A stretch of DNA of 64,000 nt, taken from Lactonifactor sp050944855 (GTDB lineage Bacteria; Bacillota; Clostridia; Lachnospirales; Lachnospiraceae). A program made the position numbers and the translations under genes. The stretch's first letter is position 1, and every line of letters begins with the position of its first letter. Below, in pieces: positions 51,095-59,249 of the stretch. The notes beneath the pieces were generated by a model, which saw only the letters and a program-made list of their open reading frames with translations, made no database searches and had not been told where the DNA came from. The DNA is taken from contig JBMNRU010000002.1 of the NCBI GenBank assembly GCA_050944855.1, positions 62,001-126,000 of the forward strand, given 5' to 3'.

Positions 51095-51123
51095 AGCAGC
51101 GGCTTTTATACCGCTGCTTTTTT
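51095..51123. terminator. intercistronic hairpin between scfA and scfB
   Basis: AGCAGCGG (51095-51102) pairs with CCGCTGCT (51111-51118). On the coding (minus) strand only CTCTTTC follows, so it is likely a partial terminator or an mRNA-stabilising hairpin. Confidence 0.6.
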
Positions 51124-51142
51124 CACAACTTCTGCAAGCTGC

Positions 51143-51286
51143 TTATTTTGTATTTTCACAGCTCTGATTTCCTACTGTACAGGAAGTTTTGCAGGCAGAC
51201 TGGCAGGATGTCTGACATTCCCCACAGCCGCCTTTTTTTACTGTATTCTGTAAACTTTTTGTATTTAATGTCTTAATGTGTTCCAT
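51143..51286 (-). CDS. scfA: SCIFF ribosomal peptide precursor (six cysteines in forty-five)
   Basis: A 47-residue precursor starting MEHIKTLNTKSLQNTVKKGG. The core has six cysteines at 21, 24, 28, 32, 36 and 43 (CGECQTSCQSACKTSC plus one more), the defining SCIFF pattern. A Thr follows the fifth Cys (SCTVG), where a thioether partner is expected. GGAGG lies seven bases before the ATG. It is too short for routine gene calling but is one of the most conserved peptides in Clostridia; its cellular role is still open. Confidence 0.96.
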   Translation of the reverse strand: MEHIKTLNTKSLQNTVKKGGCGECQTSCQSACKTSCTVGNQSCENTK

Positions 51287-51396
51287 GCTAATTCCTCCTT
51301 GATATTAAACTTAGATAAGTATATCATAGTCTAATCCGTTTTTAAAGTACTTTTTTAACCTGGTAAAAGATCATCCGGTCTGCGTATCCCGGCCTT

Positions 51397-51771
51397 TCAG
51401 GAAAGCATGCCGCCCAGCATACCTCCTCCAAGACAAAGGAATAAAGTAGTAATCACTTTCCCTGTATCCGGATCCAGCTGGTGTTCTACTAACAGGGTAA
51501 TTCCCAGCAGCAGGGCGCCATAACAGATTCCCAGAACCATACCCCACAAAAACTTTTTATTCCCCATCTTTTTTCCGACGAAAAATCCTCCGGCCAGACA
51601 GGATACTATGTAAATAACAGTAATTCCCAGCGTCACTTTATCCTCTCCCAGCTGAAAACGAAACAGTAAAAATGCAAGAAGCAACAGTGCCGCAGCTGTG
51701 ATCACGTAAGATAACAGCAAAGATTTTATTAAGGTATAACTTCCTGATGGTGCAACAGCTTGATTTTTCAT
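51397..51771 (-). CDS. TIGR04086 family membrane protein
   Basis: 124 residues with four membrane helices (SLLLSYVITAAALLLLAFLL, TVIYIVSCLAGGFFVG, FLWGMVLGICYGALLLGITL, VITTLFLCLGGGMLGGML). This small family is regularly found just upstream of scfA in Clostridia, as here. The conserved FFVGKKMGNKKFLWG loop is visible. Function unknown; genome context suggests a link to SCIFF maturation, export or the Sec genes, which is inference. Confidence 0.88.
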   Translation of the reverse strand: MKNQAVAPSGSYTLIKSLLLSYVITAAALLLLAFLLFRFQLGEDKVTLGITVIYIVSCLAGGFFVGKKMGNKKFLWGMVLGICYGALLLGITLLVEHQLDPDTGKVITTLFLCLGGGMLGGMLS

Positions 51772-51805
51772 AAAACAACCCTCCCATAATAGTATATGGG
51801 AGGGT
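51772..51805 (-). terminator. terminator of the surface protein gene
   Basis: ACCCTCCCAT (51796-51805 on the minus strand) pairs with ATGGGAGGGT (51778-51787), followed by TGTTTTATG. It separates the gene at 51827 from the TIGR04086 gene. Confidence 0.75.
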
Positions 51806-51826
51806 CTGATGTCATATCACTTTTTC

Positions 51827-53536
51827 TTATTCTTCTTCCTCTTTCTTTTTCTTTCCTCTCGCTGTAACAGCACCGATTGCCGCTGCGCCTGCACTCAATG
51901 CGTACGGAAAAATCACAGCTGCATCTCCTGTCTTGGGCGCGCTGTTTCTCTTCTTTGCAGAACTTGGGTTAGAGGCAGAATTCTTCTTGGAAGAACTGCT
52001 GCTGTTTTTCCTACTGGAGGAGGTGCCGGTGGTATTTCTATTTCCCGTGCTGCCGGAAACCAGACTTCCGGAAGAACTCTGACTGCCTGTGCTGTTTTCC
52101 TTCGGGAACTGTATTCCGACAATCACCTTATTGCCCGCTACATCAAAGGGACTAAAAGAACTTGTCTCAAAACTTAACCAATCTCCGTCGATCACCGGAG
52201 TAATATATTCCTTGCTTCCATCTTCCAGTGTATGGACAATGATCAGCTGCTGATACAAGCCCATATCCGGTGCTTTCATGGTGACCGTCACTTTTTGGCC
52301 TTCCGGAATCTTATATTCTGTATCCGTCATAAGATCCCAAAGCTTTAAATCATAGGATGACAGCAAAGTGCGCACATCCTGCTGCTCCGTCAATGCTCCA
52401 TCTGTTCTCAGCTCAGCAATAAACTGTACATGCCATGGAAGAAACTCTCCTGTTACCTTCAAACCATTGCAGTTTAAAAGAATCTCTTTGGACGCTTCCT
52501 GAGCGGCGGTCAGATCATCCTTTACATTCTGCGGAATTAACTCCTGCACTTCCAGGGCCAATGCTTCAAACTCTTTGGTGGCATCCACCAGCTGATAAAT
52601 ATCTCCCACTTCCGCCTGGCTGATAGATTCCTCTATAGATGCTGCAGCCTGCTCTGCCAATGCCAGATTCTGTAATGCCTGCTGTTCTTCCGGTGACAGC
52701 GTTTCCTCCGGAAGCTGTTCTCCATCTGCCTTCTCCGGTTCCTGTGGCTGTTCTTCTGGCTGCTGTTCCGAATCTGTATCCTCCGGCACCTGCGGCTGTT
52801 CTTCCGGCTGCTGCTCCGATGTCATGTCACCGGATCCTGAGGACGGCTGTTCTTTGGAAGGAACTTTCTCCTCCGATTCCTCCGGGCTCTGCTGCTGTTT
52901 GTTTTCTGTATCCGCACCCTCCGGCTGTACCGGATTCTCTTCTTTCTTCTCAGGCAGCTTGTCATCACTGTCCGTATCTTCTGCCGATTTTTCTGTATCT
53001 GTTTCTTCTGTGTCTGTTTCCTCTGTATCCGGCTCTTTTGGCAGTTCCTTATGTACGATCAGCTCTGCTTCTGTTCCAACTGAGATTTCATCTTCCTTAA
53101 ATTCCTGTCCGTAGATCGTTAAAACTGCTTTCTTCTCTACAGAGATCAAAGGACCTTTAAACCCTTTTGCGCCCTTGATCACAAAACCTTTCAGTTTCCA
53201 TTCTGCAGATGCTTCCACTCGAATCGTCTCTGATACATAAATAACGTTTGCTTTCGTCTCTTTTACCAGCTCTACTGCCCGCTTCCATGTCTTAACCGCA
53301 TGATCAGCCGTTGCTCCATTCTGCAGATCATCACCGGATTTTCCGTCCAGAAAAACGGCAATTTCTTTTTTCGCCGTTTCTTTTTCACTTTCTGACTGTT
53401 CCTGTTCTGCTGCATACACCTGCTGCACACCGGCTGTCTGCGCTCCTGCTGCCAGCACAGCAACCAACGCCATACTGGTCATACGAACCATCCACTTATT
53501 CTTATGACGATATACACTTCTTCTTAATCTTCTCAT
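51827..53536 (-). CDS. sortase-type cell-surface protein with APKTGD sorting motif
   Basis: 569 residues. A basic N-terminus and signal peptide (WMVRMTSMALVAVLAAGAQT, cleavage near VYA/AEQ), then a beta-rich domain (KANVIYVSETIRVEASAEW) resembling a short right-handed helix unit. An acidic Pro/Glu/Gln low-complexity stretch (170-280) has the repeat EQQPEEQPQ twice. A second folded domain follows (300-470), then a Ser/Asn/Lys-rich wall linker, APKTGD, a hydrophobic helix and a basic tail. APKTG replaces the usual LPXTG, as in several Clostridia sortase substrates. No sortase gene lies in the window. Adhesion or wall role inferred. Confidence 0.8.
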   Translation of the reverse strand: MRRLRRSVYRHKNKWMVRMTSMALVAVLAAGAQTAGVQQVYAAEQEQSESEKETAKKEIAVFLDGKSGDDLQNGATADHAVKTWKRAVELVKETKANVIYVSETIRVEASAEWKLKGFVIKGAKGFKGPLISVEKKAVLTIYGQEFKEDEISVGTEAELIVHKELPKEPDTEETDTEETDTEKSAEDTDSDDKLPEKKEENPVQPEGADTENKQQQSPEESEEKVPSKEQPSSGSGDMTSEQQPEEQPQVPEDTDSEQQPEEQPQEPEKADGEQLPEETLSPEEQQALQNLALAEQAAASIEESISQAEVGDIYQLVDATKEFEALALEVQELIPQNVKDDLTAAQEASKEILLNCNGLKVTGEFLPWHVQFIAELRTDGALTEQQDVRTLLSSYDLKLWDLMTDTEYKIPEGQKVTVTMKAPDMGLYQQLIIVHTLEDGSKEYITPVIDGDWLSFETSSFSPFDVAGNKVIVGIQFPKENSTGSQSSSGSLVSGSTGNRNTTGTSSSRKNSSSSSKKNSASNPSSAKKRNSAPKTGDAAVIFPYALSAGAAAIGAVTARGKKKKEEEE

Positions 53537-53687
53537 TCTTTACCTCATCTATATAAAGACCGCTTTGCACCAGGCAAAGCACTTCACATTAATACTTATC
53601 TTCATTTTTCTATCATACCACAATTCTCCTTTTTTCGACACCCCCAATCTTATTTTTTTATTACCATTTCCTGGAAAATGATAACGC

Positions 53688-53716
53688 TTGCATTTTCAGC
53701 CAAAATCATGTATATT
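53688..53716 (+). promoter_or_regulatory. promoter of the CNNM/CBS gene
   Basis: TTGCAT (53688-53693), 17 bases, TATATT (53711-53716). The rest of the gap 53537-53687 shows no further signal I can name. Confidence 0.65.
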
Positions 53717-53784
53717 TTTTATTATCTATATTAAGCAGGCGGTGCTTGCCGCCGTACAAAACGTATAAAAGGAGTGATTTTAAT

Positions 53785-55077
53785 TTGGATCCCGGTGATG
53801 CCATACAACTGGTTGCTCTGGTGATATTAATCGGTCTGTCCGCTTTTTTTTCATCTGCAGAAACCGCATTGACAACGGTAAACAAGATCAGAATTCAGGT
53901 ACTTGCTGAAGAAGGCAATAAAAGAGCCGTCACTTTATTAAAAGTAATTGATGACCCCGGCAAAATGCTCAGCACACTGCTGGTGGGCAATAACATTGTA
54001 AATAACAGTGTTACTTCTATCGCCACCGCTCTTACCATAAAGCTTTTTTATGAGGGTGCCATTGGTTTCAGTACTCTGCTGATTACCCTGATCATCCTGA
54101 TTTTCGGTGAAATCACACCGAAAACAATAGCCACCATTTATTCTGAAAAACTATCTCTGGCTTATGCGACCATCATTTATCGGATAATGCTGGTTCTTAA
54201 TCCTGTTGTCTTTTTTGTAACGAAACTATCCAATGCTGTTTTACATCTTCTTCGAATCGACCCCTACGCGAAGATGAACACCATGACAGAAAGTGAGCTT
54301 CGTACCATCGTAAATGTCAGCCACGAGGAAGGCGTTATCGAAAGTGAAGAACGGCAGATGATACACAATGTGTTCGATTTCGGCGACTCTCAGGCCAAAG
54401 ATGTCATGGTGCCCCGAATCGATGTTACATTTGTAAATGTGGATAGTACTTATAGCGAACTAATTGAACTGTTTCGGGAGGATAAATTCACTCGTCTTCC
54501 TGTTTACGAAGACACCACTGATCATATTATCGGCATTATTAATATGAAGGATCTGCTCCTTCTGGATAGTCTGGAGAATTTTTCTATCCGAAACATTTTA
54601 AGAAAAGCATATTTTACCTTCGAATATAAGAAAACATCGGAGCTTTTAATGGAAATGCGAAAGGACTCCATTAATTTCGCCATTGTATTGGATGAATACG
54701 GTTCTATGGCCGGCCTGATCACCCTGGAAGATCTGCTGGAGGAAATTGTGGGAGAGATCCGTGACGAATACGATGATCAGGAAGAAGAAGATATCACGGA
54801 GATTCGGAGCCAACAGGAATATCTGTTATTAGGATCCGCAAAACTGGACGATATCAATGAACAGCTGCACTTACAGCTGGAATCTGAAGATTATGATTCC
54901 ATCGGCGGTTATGTCATCGAAACATTGGATCGTTTTCCGGAACCTGAGGAAACTGTTTTGGTAAATTCCGGTGTTCGCCTGGTTGTGGACAAAATCGAAA
55001 AAAACCGAATTGAGCTGGTTCATCTTTATCTGACAGAACAACAGGAAGAACCTGCCAAAGACGAACGGAAGAATTAA
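53785..55077 (+). CDS. CNNM/HlyC-CorC family membrane protein with CBS pair
   Basis: 430 residues. An N-terminal CNNM (DUF21) membrane domain with about four helices (SAFFSSAETALTTVNKIRIQ, IIVNNSVTSIATALTI-type motif), two CBS domains (VMVPRIDVTFVNVDSTYSEL; DSINFAIVLDEYGSMAGLIT) and a C-terminal transporter-associated CorC domain (ESEDYDSIGGYVIETL). The family is linked to Mg2+ or Co2+ efflux. Start inferred at TTG 53785, ten bases after AAAAGGAG; a reading from TTG 53746 would translate the ribosome site. Two further genes follow closely in the same direction. Confidence 0.9.
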   Translation: MDPGDAIQLVALVILIGLSAFFSSAETALTTVNKIRIQVLAEEGNKRAVTLLKVIDDPGKMLSTLLVGNNIVNNSVTSIATALTIKLFYEGAIGFSTLLITLIILIFGEITPKTIATIYSEKLSLAYATIIYRIMLVLNPVVFFVTKLSNAVLHLLRIDPYAKMNTMTESELRTIVNVSHEEGVIESEERQMIHNVFDFGDSQAKDVMVPRIDVTFVNVDSTYSELIELFREDKFTRLPVYEDTTDHIIGIINMKDLLLLDSLENFSIRNILRKAYFTFEYKKTSELLMEMRKDSINFAIVLDEYGSMAGLITLEDLLEEIVGEIRDEYDDQEEEDITEIRSQQEYLLLGSAKLDDINEQLHLQLESEDYDSIGGYVIETLDRFPEPEETVLVNSGVRLVVDKIEKNRIELVHLYLTEQQEEPAKDERKN

Positions 55078-55105
55078 TTTTTCGACAGAAAGGAAGAAAT
55101 ATAAT

Positions 55106-55762
55106 ATGAACAACTTTTTGGGTATGGACAGTCCGCTCATGAATTTCCTGAACCGAGCTGCCGACATTGTAATTCTGAATGTACTGTTTATCCTGTGCAG
55201 CATCCCGGTTGTAACCATTGGTGCCTCCTGCACCGCTCTCTATTCCATTACCTTAAAAATGGTAAAGGGAGAAGAGGCATATGCGACCAAAGGTTTTTTT
55301 ATGGCATTTAAAAGTAACTTTAAACAAAGTACCCTCATATGGATTTTTGTCATGCTTCTGATCCTTTTGTTAGGTGCAGATTTTTATATCATAGGCTATC
55401 TTCCTGCGTCCACAGCAAAAATTCTGTACATCCTGCTCACCGGCGTCAGCATTCTCTGTCTTATGGTTGTCTTATATCTGTTTCCGTACATTGCACGCTT
55501 TTATAACAAAACCCTTGCATGCGTAAAAAATGCACTCTACATCAGCATTTTAAATTTTCCATATACCCTGCTATTGCTTTTCCTGACATTAGGACTGTTT
55601 TTTATTACATTCTATAATATAAATACCATGGGAAAAAGCATTATCGTATGGCTTCTGGGCGGGTTTGCATTATACGCATTTGTTACTTCTTTCTTATTCC
55701 GTTATATTTTTTCTAAGTATGAACAAAATGAGGAAGAAGATTCACTGATCGAATCAAAATAA
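55106..55762 (+). CDS. YesL-like DUF624 membrane protein
   Basis: 218 residues with five to six helices. It starts MNNFLGMDSPLMNFLNRAAD and has IVILNVLFILCSIPVVTIGA and CTALYSITLKMVKGEEAY, which are the conserved DUF624/YesL elements. In Bacillus, yesL is near pectin-utilization genes, but in Clostridia such genes occur singly and the role is not known. GAAAGGAAG lies ahead of the ATG. It follows the CNNM gene by 28 bases and precedes the zinc-ribbon gene by 24, probably one transcript. Confidence 0.85.
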   Translation: MNNFLGMDSPLMNFLNRAADIVILNVLFILCSIPVVTIGASCTALYSITLKMVKGEEAYATKGFFMAFKSNFKQSTLIWIFVMLLILLLGADFYIIGYLPASTAKILYILLTGVSILCLMVVLYLFPYIARFYNKTLACVKNALYISILNFPYTLLLLFLTLGLFFITFYNINTMGKSIIVWLLGGFALYAFVTSFLFRYIFSKYEQNEEEDSLIESK

Positions 55763-55786
55763 TAATACTATGAAAGGATGAAATGT

Positions 55787-56179
55787 ATGAGAAACCAATT
55801 ACAACGTTTTATGACAGGAAGATATGGTGTTGACAATTATGGCAGATTCTTAACGGTTCTGGTATTGATCTTATGTTTATTCAGTATCTTTATTCCAAAC
55901 AGACTACTGTATTCCATTACGATCCTGGCCATCATCTACTGCTACTATCGTATTCTTTCCAAGAACCATGAACAGCGCTTTCAGGAAAATATGAAGTACC
56001 TGCAGATAAAAGACAAGCTTACTTCTCGTTTTCACAAGAATCCGAAAAACACTTCCGAAACACAGTATAATGTCTACCGCTGTCCCAATTGTCAGCAGAA
56101 AATCCGTGTTCCGAAGGGACGGGGTACCATTATTGTTACCTGTCCGAAATGTCATACGGAATTCAAAAAATATTCATAA
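55787..56179 (+). CDS. membrane protein with C-terminal zinc ribbon
   Basis: 130 residues. Two adjacent membrane helices (FLTVLVLILCLFSIFIPN and LYSITILAIIYCYYRIL), a basic linker, then YRCPNCQQKIRVPKGRGTII followed by TCPKCHTEF, a four-cysteine zinc ribbon (CxxC-x18-CxxC). Start at 55787 with AAAGG nine bases upstream; an ATG at 55778 is too close. Zinc-ribbon membrane proteins of this size are frequent in Lachnospiraceae; function unknown. Last gene of the CNNM-YesL run. Confidence 0.78.
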   Translation: MRNQLQRFMTGRYGVDNYGRFLTVLVLILCLFSIFIPNRLLYSITILAIIYCYYRILSKNHEQRFQENMKYLQIKDKLTSRFHKNPKNTSETQYNVYRCPNCQQKIRVPKGRGTIIVTCPKCHTEFKKYS

Positions 56180-56182
56180 TAT

Positions 56183-56227
56183 CAAAAAAGAAGAGAAATC
56201 CTTATGGTTCCTCTTCTTTTTTTGCGA
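56183..56227 (+). terminator. terminator overlapping the end of the DUF218 gene
   Basis: AAAAAAGAAGAG pairs with CTCTTCTTTTTTT around a 15-base loop. The right arm also encodes the KKEEE tail of the convergent gene. Confidence 0.8.
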
Positions 56228-56816
56228 TTTCTTCTGCAATCTTGTGAAATTGCCAGCCAAAACGCTCCATCTCGCCCATAACCAGCTCTCTTCCTTTCGA
56301 AGAGCGATACCAGTTTTTTGCTGTAATCCCGTCTGTCACACAGGGAACCACAAAGAGGTCCGTATCCGGATAAAGCAGCTGATAATACATCAGACAACGT
56401 CTGGCATGATAATTTTTACAACAGATCATTGCAGAGCGAATCTGAAGATGCAGTCTGTCTGTGACCTTCCTGGAACAGACAGCATTGTCATAGGTGTGAA
56501 CTGCCTGGTCTTCTTTCAATATTGCCTCTCTGGCAACTCCGTTTTTTAACAGCACATCCTGCAAAAACTCCCACTCTGTTCCATACTCACCTGCATACCG
56601 GTCTGCTTTATCCAGGACTCCCAAAAACGCTCCGTCACAGATACTGTAACGTCCTGAAGGCAATATTCTGGGGCTATACCCCTCTCTCCACAGCTGCGCA
56701 GCCTTCTCTGCCATCTGCGGATAACCGTTCCCCGGAACAAAAATAATATCTGCCTTTTGCGCTTTATGCTCCACAAAAACAAAATCCGTAATGTTTTTCC
56801 AAAACCTCTGATACAT
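56202..56816 (-). CDS. YdcF/DUF218 family protein
   Basis: 204 residues: KADIIFVPGNGYPQMAEKAA at the start, WREGYSPRILPSGRYSI, then DQAVHTYDNAVCSRKV, the conserved ENT-x2-N-type motif of DUF218 in a variant form, and YYQLLYPDTDLFVVPCV. The family includes YdcF and SanA and binds nucleotide cofactors such as SAM; it is linked to envelope functions in some bacteria. This member has no membrane helix. GGAGG precedes the ATG. Read leftwards, 17 bases behind the unknown gene at 56834. Confidence 0.83.
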   Translation of the reverse strand: MYQRFWKNITDFVFVEHKAQKADIIFVPGNGYPQMAEKAAQLWREGYSPRILPSGRYSICDGAFLGVLDKADRYAGEYGTEWEFLQDVLLKNGVAREAILKEDQAVHTYDNAVCSRKVTDRLHLQIRSAMICCKNYHARRCLMYYQLLYPDTDLFVVPCVTDGITAKNWYRSSKGRELVMGEMERFGWQFHKIAEEIAKKEEEP

Positions 56817-56833
56817 ACCGTTTCCTCCGGATC

Positions 56834-57421
56834 TTAACGCAGTGATTCCAGCAATTCCAGACTCTGGTTATAATACTCCGTCGCCTCCTCATCCCCGTCT
56901 ATCGTTGTGTTTTCATATTGGCGTATGGCGATATTATAATCTTTTAAAATAGTGTCAGAAACCGCATCGTACAATTTACTGTATGCTGCGATCTTCTCCG
57001 GATTTTCCCATGGCTCCTCTTCTTCATAAAGCTCATACATGGTATCAGAATATAAAAAGATCATACTGTACCCTTCCTGCATATCCGCCAGAAACTGCGT
57101 CTTTCCTGAAGCTACCGTCTGGGGATCTACCGTATCCCCCTGCGGCAGAGTATAGACTATCACCTGTACATCCACTTTTCCATTGCCATTCCTGTCTTCG
57201 GCATATTCCTCCAGCACATCCTGAACCTTCTCCAGTTCCCCGTTAAAAAACATAGTCTCTGACAAAATAGCCACAGAATAATCATAATCTACTCTTGTAA
57301 TCATATCGATAAGAAAATGAAGCAGTAAATATCCGATAAATACTCCCAATATTACCCGCCATTTATAATAGAACCAAAAATTGCTGAGTTTTTGTTTCCA
57401 CGTCATTTCCATCATTTCCAT
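56834..57421 (-). CDS. single-pass membrane protein, unknown
   Basis: 195 residues, not recognised. A short cytosolic start (MEMMEMTWKQKLSNFWFYYK), one helix (WRVILGVFIGYLLLHFLIDM, about 21-40), then a soluble domain outside: YSVAILSETMFFNGELEKVQ, EDRNGNGKVDVQVIVYTLPQ, FLADMQEGYSMIFLYSDTMY. This sequence of strands and helices resembles the substrate-binding-like domains of small Clostridia membrane proteins. Start at 57421, where AGGAGG lies six bases upstream; longer readings have no site. Probably transcribed with the DUF218 gene. Confidence 0.7.
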   Translation of the reverse strand: MEMMEMTWKQKLSNFWFYYKWRVILGVFIGYLLLHFLIDMITRVDYDYSVAILSETMFFNGELEKVQDVLEEYAEDRNGNGKVDVQVIVYTLPQGDTVDPQTVASGKTQFLADMQEGYSMIFLYSDTMYELYEEEEPWENPEKIAAYSKLYDAVSDTILKDYNIAIRQYENTTIDGDEEATEYYNQSLELLESLR

Positions 57422-57602
57422 ATGCTTCCTCCTACGTGCAGGATCTTTTCCTGATCTGATACTTTTTCTCATGATGAATATTGTAACACTAATTTTCTGC
57501 AAAAGAAATATTTAAAACTGCAGTTCACAGTCTTTTTAGAATTTCCTCCGTATGTTATAATATCTCCAGGAACAAAATCACAGAATCAAAAGGAAGACTG
57601 CT

Positions 57603-58376
57603 ATGAAAGAATCCATTTATACCATCCCTCTGATGGATGCTTTTCGGGCCAATGACGAATGTCCGTTTTGTGTGCTGGAACGCCAGGCCGAACAACATGC
57701 CATCTCTTTTCTCTTAGGCTCGGGCGCCTCTTATATGGAAGAGGATATCCGTATGGCTACCGATAAAGCCGGTTTCTGCCGTCATCACATGAAAATGATG
57801 TATGATTATGGCAATCGCCTGGGCACCGGACTTATATTAAGTACCCACATGAAAACCTACACTCACGAAATGACAAAACAGCTCAAATCTTTCACACCTG
57901 GAAAAACTTCTTTGGCACAGCGGCTCAAAAAAGTACAAATAGAGGAAGATAAGCCGCAGACAAGCCTGGGGCAGTGGTTTCAGTCTAAAGAAAAAGGCTG
58001 CTATGTATGCGAACATTTCCGGAATAATTTTAACCGTTATCTGGATACTTTTTTTGAACTATATAAGAGCGATAAAGAATTTCAGGAGATGACTGCCAAC
58101 AGCAGGGGATTCTGCATGCCTCATTTTATTAATCTGATAGAAGCCGCTGAAAACAAACTGAATGATAAGCAAAAAGAGTCTCTGTATCCTGTCGTGTTCC
58201 AACTTATGGAAGATAATTTTAAACGTCTTACAGAGGAAGTCACCCGGTTCACAGACATGTTTGATTATCAAAATAAGGGGAAAGACTGGGGTAACTCCAA
58301 AGACAGCATCCAGCGCTGCATGCAGAAATTAGGCGGCGGATACCCCGCAGATCCTCCCTTTCAGGCGGATCGATAA
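57603..58376 (+). CDS. DUF6062-type protein with duplicated Cys/His modules
   Basis: 257 residues. Two similar halves: Cys20-x2-Cys23 ... Cys59-x2-His62, and Cys133-x2-Cys136 ... Cys171-x2-His174, each with GFC before the second pair and about 35 residues between pairs. Such spacing suggests two zinc or Fe-S sites formed by an internal duplication. I associate it with DUF6062, a family without assigned function. No signal peptide or membrane helix. AAAGGAAG lies ahead of the ATG, with a TATAAT about 36 bases upstream (57561-57566) and no strong -35. Confidence 0.75.
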   Translation: MKESIYTIPLMDAFRANDECPFCVLERQAEQHAISFLLGSGASYMEEDIRMATDKAGFCRHHMKMMYDYGNRLGTGLILSTHMKTYTHEMTKQLKSFTPGKTSLAQRLKKVQIEEDKPQTSLGQWFQSKEKGCYVCEHFRNNFNRYLDTFFELYKSDKEFQEMTANSRGFCMPHFINLIEAAENKLNDKQKESLYPVVFQLMEDNFKRLTEEVTRFTDMFDYQNKGKDWGNSKDSIQRCMQKLGGGYPADPPFQADR

Positions 58377-58386
58377 AAGTATAGAC

Positions 58387-58412
58387 AAAAAGGGGCTTAC
58401 CGCCCCTTTTTA
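58387..58412. terminator. bidirectional terminator between DUF6062 gene and nfo
   Basis: AAAAAGGGGC, loop TTACC, GCCCCTTTTT. Works for both converging genes. Confidence 0.92.
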
Positions 58413-58418
58413 ATTAAT

Positions 58419-59249
58419 CTATTCTTGCTGCAATCTCCGAAGTAAGGCAATTTCTCGTGTCCACCCCGCATCATCGTTTGGCGTCTCCAAAATAAAAGGC
58501 AGATCCCGCAATGCTTCATGCCGTACAATTCTCCGGAACGCTTCCAGGCCAATATAACCCTCTCCCAGCCTGGCATGTCTGTCCTTATGGCTTCCCAGAG
58601 GATTCATACTGTCATTCACATGAACAGCGCACAGCCGCTTTATGCCAATCTTCTGGTCAAACTCCTCCATCACCTTATCCAGATGTTCCACAATATCATA
58701 GCCCGCATCCCACACATGGCAGGTATCCAGACATACTCCTATTTTTTCGGATAATGCTACTCTTTCTATAATCGCCTGTAATTCTTCAAAACGGCTCCCT
58801 ACTTCTGTCCCTTTTCCTGCCATAGTCTCCAGTAAGATCGTAGTCTGATACCCAGGCTTCAACACTTGATTCAGGGTTTCCGTAATCAGCTCAATCCCCC
58901 GCTGCATTCCCTGTTTTACATGACTTCCCGGATGAAAATTATAATAATTTCCCGGTATCCATTCCATTCTTTCCAGATCATCCTGCATCGTATTGCGGGC
59001 AAATTCCAGAATACCGGAATCTGCTGCACAGGAGTTTAAAGTATAAGGCGCATGTGCCACGATCCGGGTAATCTGATGCTGTTCTGCGATTTCCAGATAA
59101 CGCTGTACATCCTCTGGCTGAATACTTTTTGCCTTACCGCCCCGGGGATTTCTTGTAAAAAATGCAAAGGTATTGGCGCCCAGCTTCACTGCCTGCTTTC
59201 CCATTCCTTCAAACCCTCTGGACGAAGAAATATGACTTCCTGCTTTCAT
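58419..59249 (-). CDS. nfo: endonuclease IV (apurinic/apyrimidinic)
   Basis: Cuts DNA 5' of abasic sites in base excision repair. 276 residues: GSHISSSRGFEGMGKQAVKL, ANTFAFFTRNPRG, NFHPGSHV, ILLETMAGKGTEVG, GVCLDTCHVWDAGYD, VHVNDSMNPLGSHKDRHARL and FILETPNDD. All zinc-binding His, Glu and Asp motifs of the Nfo TIM barrel are present. The start overlaps the EamA stop as ATGA, so the two genes are coupled. Confidence 0.96.
   Translation of the reverse strand: MKAGSHISSSRGFEGMGKQAVKLGANTFAFFTRNPRGGKAKSIQPEDVQRYLEIAEQHQITRIVAHAPYTLNSCAADSGILEFARNTMQDDLERMEWIPGNYYNFHPGSHVKQGMQRGIELITETLNQVLKPGYQTTILLETMAGKGTEVGSRFEELQAIIERVALSEKIGVCLDTCHVWDAGYDIVEHLDKVMEEFDQKIGIKRLCAVHVNDSMNPLGSHKDRHARLGEGYIGLEAFRRIVRHEALRDLPFILETPNDDAGWTREIALLRRLQQE

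Noticed and set aside
51095..51123. Full terminator separating scfA from scfB
   Set aside because: On the coding strand no T-run follows the stem, so at most it attenuates.
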